Shown here: in pieces, positions 57,467 to 64,000 of the stretch | Numbering within the stretch: position 1 is the first letter of the stretch | Layout: the number at the start of each line of letters is the position of its first letter | From: Pseudoalteromonas rubra | Lineage (GTDB): Bacteria > Pseudomonadota > Gammaproteobacteria > Enterobacterales > Alteromonadaceae | Length of the DNA stretch: 64,000 nt | Assembly (NCBI RefSeq): GCF_005887095.1 | Contig: NZ_PNCI01000001.1 | Span: 186,001-250,000, forward strand | Direction of reading: 5' to 3' | Translations under genes and position numbers: made by a program | Notes under the pieces: generated by a model | Told to the model about the DNA's origin: nothing | The model's database searches: none | What the model saw: only the letters and a program-made list of their open reading frames with translations

Positions 57467-58840
57467 ATGATGAACTTTTTTAAATCTTTCAGCCTAAAAA
57501 CCGTAATGGCAGCAACGCTTGCATTATCTAGCTCAGCGTTTGCAGCAGAACAAGCAATGGACCTGGATACACTGTTAAAGCAACTTGAACAGGGTCAGAG
57601 TGCACAAAATGCACAAAATGCACAGCGTGAAGCCCAGTTTAAAGCGCAACAGAGCGAGCAGGTAAGAATGTTGCGCGAATTGACCGCTAACCGTGATGGC
57701 GAACTCAATCGCTCAGAGCGCCTGGAAACTCAGTTCGAAGAAAACGAAATTAAGCTGGGTAATTTGGGCGACACGCTTTCAAAGCGCATGGGGTCATTGA
57801 AGGAACTGTTCGGTGTACTTCAGCAAGTAGCCGGCGATTCAAGCAACAAATTCCGTACCTCAGTTGTTTCTGCAGAAATTCCGAACCGTAGTGCATTTAT
57901 GGATGACATGGCCAAGCGCATGGGCTCAAGCACTAAACTGGCGTCTATCGAAGACATCGAAAAAGTTTGGGTTGAGCTGCAACGTGAAATGACAGAGCAG
58001 GGGAAAGTATCTCGCTATACTACGGATGTGATTGTAGCGGGCGGTGCCAAAGAGCAAAAAGAAGTTTTGCGTGTGGGTGCGTTTAACCTGATTGCTGATG
58101 GTAAATACCTGTCTTACAACCCGGAAACCAATACACTGTCTGAGCTGACCCGTCAGCCTACAGCACGTTTTATGGAAAGTGCAGCTGAGCTTCAATCTGC
58201 GCAATCTGGTGCCGTTGACTTTGCACTAGACCCGACAGGCGGCTCAATCCTGGGTCTGTTGGTTCAGGCGCCAAATACTAAAGAGCAAGTGGAGCAGGGC
58301 GGAGCCGTTGGTTACGTTATTCTTGGTGTTGGTCTGATTGCATTGTTAATTGCCCTGGAGCGCTTTATTTCTCTGATGATTATGGGTGCGAAAATCAACC
58401 GTCAGCTGAAAGATTCTGTTGCACGCGAAGACAACCCGCTTGGCCGCGTAATGAAAGTCAAAGAGCAATATCCGGATGTTGCCTATGACACATTAGAGCT
58501 TAAGTTAAGTGAAGCCATCCTGCGTGAAATGCCGAAAATTACACGTAACCTGACTCTGATTAAGATTATCTCAGTGGTAGCGCCCCTATTGGGTCTGCTC
58601 GGTACTGTAACCGGTATGATTAATACCTTCCAGGCGATTACCCTGTTTGGTACAGGTGACCCGAAACTGATGGCCGGTGGTATTTCAACAGCACTTGTTA
58701 CAACCGTACTGGGTCTGGTGGTCGCGATTCCTACCGTATTCCTTTACACCCTGCTTAACACGCGTTCTCGTAATTTGCTGCTTATCCTTCAGGAGCAAAG
58801 TGCAGGCATCATTGCTGAGCGCAGCGAGAAAGGAGCGTAA
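57467..58840 (+). CDS. TtpC-like MotA/TolQ/ExbB-family proton channel protein
   Basis: The 457-residue protein has a cleavable signal peptide (1-26), a periplasmic coiled-coil region (about 45-115, including an AQNAQNAQ repeat from a 9-bp tandem DNA repeat at 57601-57624), a periplasmic domain whose VLRVGAFNLIADG and YLSYNPETNTL segments resemble the DUF3450 protein, and three C-terminal membrane helices with the ExbB/TolQ core (GLLGTVTGMINTFQAI). TtpC is known from Vibrio TonB2 systems, where it is needed for energy transfer. RBS is GAGG before the ATG. Confidence 0.94.
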   Translation: MMNFFKSFSLKTVMAATLALSSSAFAAEQAMDLDTLLKQLEQGQSAQNAQNAQREAQFKAQQSEQVRMLRELTANRDGELNRSERLETQFEENEIKLGNLGDTLSKRMGSLKELFGVLQQVAGDSSNKFRTSVVSAEIPNRSAFMDDMAKRMGSSTKLASIEDIEKVWVELQREMTEQGKVSRYTTDVIVAGGAKEQKEVLRVGAFNLIADGKYLSYNPETNTLSELTRQPTARFMESAAELQSAQSGAVDFALDPTGGSILGLLVQAPNTKEQVEQGGAVGYVILGVGLIALLIALERFISLMIMGAKINRQLKDSVAREDNPLGRVMKVKEQYPDVAYDTLELKLSEAILREMPKITRNLTLIKIISVVAPLLGLLGTVTGMINTFQAITLFGTGDPKLMAGGISTALVTTVLGLVVAIPTVFLYTLLNTRSRNLLLILQEQSAGIIAERSEKGA

Positions 58841-58842
58841 TT

Positions 58843-59370
58843 GTGGTTCTTTTAGTAGATGCAATCAATGCGCTACGTGAGTTCCTAGACACAGGTGGCC
58901 AGGTTCTCCTGGTCATCGGAATGGTCACATTTGTGATGTGGCTGTTGATCCTCGAACGCTTTATGTTTGTGTTCGGCAAGTTCAGAGCCTATCGCAAAGA
59001 TCTGCTGAACAGCTGGACAAGTCGAGAGGAAAGAAACAGCTGGAACGCAGAGCAGATCCGTCTGGCCATGATCTCACGAGCAGGAATTCAGCTTAACTCT
59101 AACCTGCCTTATATCAATGTCATGGTTGCCCTGTGTCCGCTACTTGGGCTGCTAGGTACGGTAACTGGCATGATTGAAGTATTTAACGTGATGGCAATCA
59201 CAGGGTCGGGAAGTGCCCGGTCTATGGCTGCCGGTGTTTCTAAAGCAACGATCCCAACCATGGCTGGTATGGTTGGCGCGCTGTCAGGGGTTTTTGCCTC
59301 TACTTTCTTGCAACGCAAGGCAAAGCGCGAAGTAGAACTGTTAGAAGACAAGCTGTTGCTTGATCACTAG
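58843..59370 (+). CDS. exbB: ExbB-type proton channel protein (ExbB2)
   Basis: The 175-residue inner-membrane protein has three helices (about 18-38, 88-110 and 125-150) and the core LLGTVTGMIEVFNVMAITGSG. With ExbD it forms the proton-driven motor for TonB. The start is GTG at 58843, 2 bp after the preceding stop, with AAGGAG upstream. It is shorter than ExbB1 and belongs to the ExbB2 group. Confidence 0.95.
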   Translation: MVLLVDAINALREFLDTGGQVLLVIGMVTFVMWLLILERFMFVFGKFRAYRKDLLNSWTSREERNSWNAEQIRLAMISRAGIQLNSNLPYINVMVALCPLLGLLGTVTGMIEVFNVMAITGSGSARSMAAGVSKATIPTMAGMVGALSGVFASTFLQRKAKREVELLEDKLLLDH

Positions 59371-59390
59371 AAAAGAATTGAGGAAACGTA

Positions 59391-59801
59391 ATGAGAGCTC
59401 CATTAGCAAAGGTTTTTCAGGAAGAAGAAGCCGAAGAAATTAACATGACACCCATGCTGGACGTTGTATTCATCATGCTTATCTTCTTCATCGTAACTGC
59501 ATCGTTTGTTAAAGAAGCAGGCATCGATGTAAACCGTCCAGAAGCGGCGACTGCAGTTAAAAAGCAGCGTGCAAATATACTTGTTGCCATTTCAGACAAA
59601 GGCGAAATTTGGATTAACAAACGCCAGGTTGATATCCGTGCCGTGCAGGCAAACATTGAGCGTCTGAAAGCAGAAAACCCGCAGGGTAGCGTGGTCATTC
59701 AAGCCGATAAGAAGGCAACAACCGATACCTTAATCAAGGTAATGGATGCATCTCGTGCTGCAGGCGCATTCGATGTATCAATTGCAGCCCAGGAATCATA
59801 G
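59391..59801 (+). CDS. exbD: ExbD-type biopolymer transport protein (ExbD2)
   Basis: The 136-residue protein has a short cytoplasmic N-terminus, one membrane helix with the essential proton-carrying aspartate in MLDVVFIML (D24) and a periplasmic domain ending AAGAFDVSIAAQ. It completes the ExbB-ExbD motor. A GAGG sequence precedes the ATG at 59391. Confidence 0.96.
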   Translation: MRAPLAKVFQEEEAEEINMTPMLDVVFIMLIFFIVTASFVKEAGIDVNRPEAATAVKKQRANILVAISDKGEIWINKRQVDIRAVQANIERLKAENPQGSVVIQADKKATTDTLIKVMDASRAAGAFDVSIAAQES

Positions 59802-59812
59802 GAATAGAAAAG

Positions 59813-60418
59813 ATGCGTTACTTACTAGCACTCGTTATTGCAGGTATTGTGACTTTTTTCTTGTTTCTTGGTATGCAGGCACTGATCACAGGCGGAGAAG
59901 GCAAGATGGACGAGCCTGTTAAGGGCAACGTGCTTGATTTTGTCCGCCTGAAAAAAGAAGAAACTGTTGAGAAAAAAGAACGTAAGCCACAAAAACCACC
60001 AACACCCAAAGAGCCGCCTCCGCCAATGGATGCTCCTCAGATGCAAAGCAACAACCTGGATGCCGCTGGAGCCGACTTTAACTTCAGCGCAGATGTCGCT
60101 GCTGACGTCGACCTTGCTGGTGGCCTGGCATTGGAATCCAGCGATGGTGAATATCTGCCAATTGTTAAAGTGGCACCTGTCTATCCAAGACGCGCGCTTT
60201 CTCGGGGTATTGAAGGCTACGTCATAGTTGAGTTTGTGGTAACTAAACAAGGCACGGTGAGAGATCCTGTTGTCGTCAAAGCTGAACCCGAGAATATTTT
60301 TGAACGCGCGGCAATGGATGCAGCGTTGAAATTTAAGTATAAGCCTCGTGTTGTGAACGGTGAAGCGGTAGAAGTGGCCGGAGTTCAGAACAAGATCTCA
60401 TTCCAGATAAATGGCTAA
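59813..60418 (+). CDS. tonB: TonB-type energy transducer (TonB2)
   Basis: The 201-residue protein has an N-terminal membrane helix (about 3-25), a Lys/Pro-rich spacer (about 45-75, RKPQKPPTPKEPPPP) and a C-terminal TonB domain (PIVKVAPVYPRRALSRGIEG to the end). It links the proton motor to outer-membrane receptors. The spacer is short compared with TonB1, as is usual for TonB2. It follows exbD by 11 bp. Confidence 0.95.
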   Translation: MRYLLALVIAGIVTFFLFLGMQALITGGEGKMDEPVKGNVLDFVRLKKEETVEKKERKPQKPPTPKEPPPPMDAPQMQSNNLDAAGADFNFSADVAADVDLAGGLALESSDGEYLPIVKVAPVYPRRALSRGIEGYVIVEFVVTKQGTVRDPVVVKAEPENIFERAAMDAALKFKYKPRVVNGEAVEVAGVQNKISFQING

Positions 60419-60435
60419 CAGACAAAGGTGCGATT

Positions 60436-61740
60436 ATGAAATTATTTAAAAAAGCCTTGTTAGTGAGTGCACTGAGTTGTACCGCCCTGGTAGCGCCAAG
60501 CTTAATTTCGGTGTTGCCTGGCGTTGACCTTGCTGTTGCTCATGCAGAAACCAAAACCAAGCGTGTTCCGGCCCTGCGCGAGAAAGTATACAGCCAGCTT
60601 GCTCGTGCTCAAAAACTCGCTGATGACGGTGACGTCAAGGCCGGCCTTGAGGTGCTCGACTCAATTAAGGAGCGCTCTGGTAGCATGAATTCCTATGAAA
60701 TTGCCATGATGCACAATTTTTATGGGTTCATCTATTACAATGAAAATCAGCTTGATAAAGCTATTGCGTCTTTTGAACAGGTAGTAGCCGAAGAAGCGAT
60801 CCCTGAATCTTTGAGATTATCGACAACCTTCAGCCTGGCGCAGCTGGCGATGGCAAACGGTGATTATAAAGCAACAGTTGATTATCTCGACAGATGGAAG
60901 AAAATAAATACTCAACCGATTAAAAGTAATTACTACGTATTAAAAGCGCAGGCTTTATACCAGGATAAAAATTATCAGTCAGCGGTTGAAAATATTAATG
61001 TAGCAATATCGTTAACAGAGAGTGAGGGGAATGTACCCAAGGAAAACTGGTTAGTTTTACAAAGGGCATTATATTACTCTTTAAATCAGCCGAAAAAGGT
61101 GGCTGATGTTTTAGAAAAAATGGTCAAACTGTTTGATAAGCCAGAGTACTGGGTTCAGTTAGCTGGTATGTTTGGTGAGCTGGGTGCAGAGAAGAAGCAA
61201 TTGGCTCTGCTTGAAACGGCTAAGCAGCGAGGTTTTCTTCAAAAACGTAGCGATATTATTCAGCTTGCTCAGGTTTACTTGTTTAACGGTTTACCGTACA
61301 AAGCTGCTGTTGCATTGGACGAAGGTATTAAAAAAGGCGTAGTTGAAGGCAATGCCAAAAATTATGCTTTTATCGCTGAGGCCTATGTACAGTCAAAAGA
61401 CGAGAGTAAATCTATCGACTACTTCGCCAAAGCAGACAAAGACGTGAGTCATGGTAACTATCTTCAGCGCATAGCCGAAGTGTATATCAATCTGGAAAAG
61501 TTTGATGAAGCCGCTGATGCAGCGCGCAGTGCTCTGGACAAAGGGGACCTTACCTTTGAATCGAATGCTTATGTTGCATTGGGGATGGCACAGTATAATC
61601 TGAAAAATTTTGATGCTTCTATACTTGCGTTTGAACAAGCAGAAAAGCATAAAAAGTCGGCTAATCTTGCCAAGCAATGGATAAAGTACGTTAAACGTGA
61701 AAAAATTCATGCTGAAACACTAAAACAAGCTTTATTATGA
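60436..61740 (+). CDS. Periplasmic TPR protein of the TonB2 operon
   Basis: The 434-residue protein has a signal peptide (about 1-38, ending AHA) and at least eight helical repeats of TPR type (for example NFYGFIYYNENQLDKAIASFEQVV and AYVALGMAQYNLKNFDASILAFEQA). TPR proteins end TonB2 operons in several marine gammaproteobacteria and are taken to be accessory scaffolds. It starts 17 bp after tonB and is closed by a terminator, so it is the last gene of the operon. Confidence 0.93.
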   Translation: MKLFKKALLVSALSCTALVAPSLISVLPGVDLAVAHAETKTKRVPALREKVYSQLARAQKLADDGDVKAGLEVLDSIKERSGSMNSYEIAMMHNFYGFIYYNENQLDKAIASFEQVVAEEAIPESLRLSTTFSLAQLAMANGDYKATVDYLDRWKKINTQPIKSNYYVLKAQALYQDKNYQSAVENINVAISLTESEGNVPKENWLVLQRALYYSLNQPKKVADVLEKMVKLFDKPEYWVQLAGMFGELGAEKKQLALLETAKQRGFLQKRSDIIQLAQVYLFNGLPYKAAVALDEGIKKGVVEGNAKNYAFIAEAYVQSKDESKSIDYFAKADKDVSHGNYLQRIAEVYINLEKFDEAADAARSALDKGDLTFESNAYVALGMAQYNLKNFDASILAFEQAEKHKKSANLAKQWIKYVKREKIHAETLKQALL

Positions 61741-61758
61741 TTTTATAATCGCAACACC

Positions 61759-61783
61759 AAAGCCGCCTTAGGGCGGTTTTTTT
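61759..61783 (+). terminator. Terminator of the TonB2 operon
   Basis: CCGCC/GGCGG with a TTAG loop, extended by a G-U and A-T pairs, is followed by seven Ts, shortly after the TPR gene. Confidence 0.88.
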
Positions 61784-61912
61784 ATGCCTGAAAAATAAAA
61801 ATCATTACCTAAATTGAATACTTTCATTTTTTTGAAAATAAACAGACACACAAATGAAATATATGCTTTATATGATAATGCCAGCTCAAATAAACACTCA
61901 ACGGAGAATAAA

Positions 61913-63622
61913 ATGAAACTTACTGGGTTATTCAAAGTAAGCCTTGTTACATCTGCACTTGTACTAGCTGGTTGTGGCGGTGACATCGAAGTAACACCAA
62001 CTGTAAATGATACAAGCGTTACTGATTCAAATAATACAACAACAAATAATACAACCAACCCAGATCCCGATAAAGTTGTTGACGACAAAGATCCAGTCGT
62101 AACTAACCCTTGTGTAAGCCGTACCGTTGCAGGCGTAGAAGTTCAGGGTGAATACCGTGAAAGCAAACACTGTTACTACGATTCTTCATTTGCAAGCAAA
62201 GCGCTAGAAATCAAAGAAGACATCACTTTTGATGCATTACCAAATGGTGGAGCGCATGTTTTTGCCGGTGCACTATTGATTGGTGAAAACTGTGACACTA
62301 GCTCAAACACAGGTTGTGCTGTACCAGAAACCGGCCCAACTCTAACCGTAAAGCCTGGTACAACTATGGCTTTCGCTTCAGGTGAAGCGATTGTGCGCAT
62401 CGCACGTGGTGCTAAAATTATGGCTGAAGGTACGGCTGAAGCGCCAATTGCCTTTACCTCAGCAAATGCTATTCCAGAATTCGACCTGACAGAAACTGGT
62501 CCTCAGTTCGCTGACTGGGGTGGTATCATGATCAATGGTAAAGGTCTGACCAACCAATGTACCAACGAAGAACGTGCAGCAAACTTGTGTAATGCTAAAA
62601 CTGAAGGTATTACCAGCCACTTCGGCGGAACTAACAATGCTGACAACAGTGGTAACATCAAATACGCACAAATCTGGTACGCAGGTTCTGGTCCTCGTGA
62701 AGGTGGTGTAGGTGATGACCTTAACTCACTGACTCTGAACGGTGTAGGTTCGGGCTCTAGCTTTGAATTCCTTCACATTCACCAGGGTTTTGATGATGGT
62801 ATCGAGTTCTTCGGTGGTGCAGCTAACCTGAAAAACATCGTAGTTACAGATACACAGGATGATTCAATCGATATCGACGCTGGCTGGCAGGGCAAGGCTC
62901 AGTTCATCTTCATCAAACACGGTACAATCAAAACTAAGAAGCCGGTAACTTATACCGGCGAAGATGATGATGGTAACAAAGTGACCAAGATCATCGACGC
63001 GGGCACAGACGGCTTCATGGGTAACAACGGTTTTGAGACAGACGGCGAAAAGAACAAAGGTGCAGAGTACGACGATGTTCAGCCTTCTAACCCAACGATT
63101 GCTAACGTTACTGTAATCACAACAGATGGTAAGTCAATTCGTGACAATGACCCATCTCAGGCTGCAACATTTGACGATGCAATCCGTGGTCAATACTACA
63201 ACACATTGTTCGTTAAAGCTGACAACGCAGAAAACGGTACCGCTTGTCTTCACTTTAAAGATGACGATGCTGCACAAAACGCGACTGACGATGCTCTGAA
63301 CTTCCACAGCTCTGTACTGGCTTGTGTGAAAAACGTAACTGATGGAAGTAAAGCATTACCTGGCAATGAATCTTATACCGCATGGTGGGATAACGCAGGT
63401 TCTAGCGCAATCCTTGACAAAGCAGGTGACGTACTGGCGGATGATGGTTTCTCAACCAACAAAGATTCTGCAGACATCACAGTAGCAGCAAACGACCTGA
63501 AATCTCTGAATGACGATTTCTTCGAAGAAGTCGACTTTGTAGGTGCTGTTTCAAGCACAGATACTACAAGCGATTGGTACAAGTGGGTTAAAGCAGCACT
63601 AGAAGTTGCTGACAAAGATTAA
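61913..63622 (+). CDS. Surface lipoprotein, probable receptor partner, unknown ligand
   Basis: The ATG at 61913, behind GGAG, gives a signal peptide with lipobox LAGC (Cys19) followed by a Thr/Asn-rich linker (about 28-60). The body is a repetitive beta-rich region with right-handed beta-helix-like turns (LTVKPGTTMAFASGEAIVRIARGAKIMAEG, then WGGIMINGKG), and the end has DDFFEEVDFVGAV and WYKWVKAALE. That ending resembles a conserved C-terminal motif of surface proteins in Bacteroidota and Proteobacteria, from memory. It lies between the TonB2 operon and a TonB-dependent receptor gene, so it may capture a substrate for the receptor. The protein is strongly acidic. Confidence 0.85.
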   Translation: MKLTGLFKVSLVTSALVLAGCGGDIEVTPTVNDTSVTDSNNTTTNNTTNPDPDKVVDDKDPVVTNPCVSRTVAGVEVQGEYRESKHCYYDSSFASKALEIKEDITFDALPNGGAHVFAGALLIGENCDTSSNTGCAVPETGPTLTVKPGTTMAFASGEAIVRIARGAKIMAEGTAEAPIAFTSANAIPEFDLTETGPQFADWGGIMINGKGLTNQCTNEERAANLCNAKTEGITSHFGGTNNADNSGNIKYAQIWYAGSGPREGGVGDDLNSLTLNGVGSGSSFEFLHIHQGFDDGIEFFGGAANLKNIVVTDTQDDSIDIDAGWQGKAQFIFIKHGTIKTKKPVTYTGEDDDGNKVTKIIDAGTDGFMGNNGFETDGEKNKGAEYDDVQPSNPTIANVTVITTDGKSIRDNDPSQAATFDDAIRGQYYNTLFVKADNAENGTACLHFKDDDAAQNATDDALNFHSSVLACVKNVTDGSKALPGNESYTAWWDNAGSSAILDKAGDVLADDGFSTNKDSADITVAANDLKSLNDDFFEEVDFVGAVSSTDTTSDWYKWVKAALEVADKD

Positions 63623-63665
63623 TCCCTGCGATTACTTTGTTTTAACTCAATAAGTATTTCGAAGT

Positions 63666-63689
63666 AGGCGCATTGATTGCGCCTTTTTT
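63666..63689 (+). terminator. Terminator of the lipoprotein gene
   Basis: AGGCGCA/TGCGCCT with a TTGAT loop is followed by a T tract. It may allow partial read-through into the receptor gene 23 bp downstream. Confidence 0.85.
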
Positions 63690-63711
63690 ACGAGTTTTAT
63701 CAGGATTGCAA

Positions 63712-64000
63712 ATGAATACGCAGATAAAATTAAGAAAAGTCGCTTTGGCAGTAGGTGCTTCTTTGTCAGTTGGTATGACTGCGCCGGTGTTTGCTGAAGA
63801 AGCGCAGGAAATCGAAGAAGTTGTAGCTGTCGGTTCACGCTTGCAAGGCAGTGCTGCGGCCGTGATTGAAGAACGCAAAAACCAAGCCTTTGTTGCAGAC
63901 ATTCTTGGCGCAGAGCAATTATCGCGAACAGGCGACAGCGATGTTGCATCTGCACTTCGCCGGGTAACGGGCCTGACGCTGGTAGATGGTAAGTTTATCT
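63712..64000 (+). CDS. TonB-dependent outer-membrane receptor, 5' part
   Basis: Only the first 96 codons are in the window; the frame stays open to the edge. The product begins MNTQIKLRKVALAVGAS, a signal peptide ending VFA at about residue 28, then a TonB box-like EIEEVVAVGSR and the start of the plug domain (ADILGAEQLSRTGDSDVASALRRVTGLTLVDG). It is the receptor most likely energised by the preceding TonB2 system. The ligand cannot be predicted from this part. An ATG at 63712 with AGGATTG upstream is the only sensible start. Confidence 0.93.
   Translation, partial: MNTQIKLRKVALAVGASLSVGMTAPVFAEEAQEIEEVVAVGSRLQGSAAAVIEERKNQAFVADILGAEQLSRTGDSDVASALRRVTGLTLVDGKFI

Noticed and set aside
1-64000. 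Mobile elements, phage genes, CRISPR arrays, tRNA and rRNA genes
   Set aside because: No transposase, integrase, terminal repeats, spaced direct repeats or RNA-gene signatures were seen on either strand.

Overview
The window looks like chromosomal DNA of a marine gammaproteobacterium of the order Alteromonadales, most likely Pseudoalteromonas. The evidence is an E. coli-like housekeeping backbone (yoaA-tsaB, fadD-rnd, minCDE next to ycgL), many c-di-GMP and chemotaxis proteins, a chitinase-LPMO-chitinase cluster, an H-NOX/HnoK nitric-oxide module, and a TonB2-type energiser operon followed by a TonB-dependent receptor. No tRNA, rRNA, CRISPR array, prophage or insertion sequence was seen. Genes are densely packed, and many end in clear rho-independent terminators.

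Layout. 0-3.3 kb: YoaA helicase, TsaB (tRNA t6A) and a small conserved-looking protein. 3.4-5.5 kb: an EIIC-like membrane domain fused to an EAL phosphodiesterase. 5.5-10.8 kb: alkaline phosphatase of the Vibrio type, an alpha/beta hydrolase, FadD and RNase D. 10.8-14.1 kb: minCDE divergent from ycgL and a lytic transglycosylase. 14.1-19.3 kb: cytochrome bd oxidase with a GbsR-type regulator, an AhpD-like enzyme divergent from its probable MarR regulator, and two small envelope proteins. 19.5-29.9 kb: a signalling block made of a Cache-GGEEF cyclase, a GAF-PAS-GGDEF-EAL protein, ferrochelatase, a PAS chemoreceptor, a degenerate HD-GYP response regulator (HnoD-like), H-NOX and the kinase HnoK. 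29.9-37.7 kb: a long AT-rich regulatory region, then chitinase, AA10 LPMO and ChiA-type chitinase. 37.7-48.1 kb: a solute-binding protein, AnmK, a Na/Pi symporter, a 7TMR-DISM histidine kinase, a DUF885 lipoprotein, YcgN, an MBL-fold lipoprotein and small unknowns. 48.2-54.3 kb: a mannose/mannoside unit (kinase, AGE-family isomerase, FucP-type permease, GH92 alpha-mannosidase). 54.6-56.5 kb: a chemoreceptor. 56.7-64 kb: DUF3450, TtpC-like, ExbB, ExbD, TonB and TPR proteins, then a surface lipoprotein and the start of a TonB-dependent receptor.

How genes work together. The GH92 enzyme would release mannose outside the cytoplasm, the FucP-like permease would import it, the AGE isomerase would make fructose, and the PfkB kinase would make fructose-6-phosphate. 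An identical 14-bp operator-like site upstream of both halves supports one regulon. The chitinase cluster would attack crystalline chitin with two complementary GH18 enzymes and an oxidative LPMO, all carrying the same kind of small chitin-binding module. H-NOX, HnoK and the HnoD-like protein form a nitric-oxide sensing branch feeding c-di-GMP control.

Strongest candidates for new biology are the lipoprotein/receptor pair beside the TonB2 operon, the EIIC-EAL fusion, and several well-formed inverted repeats upstream of fadD, the gbsR-like gene, the marR-like gene and the mannoside genes. Functions are inferred from sequence motifs read by eye; no database search was run.
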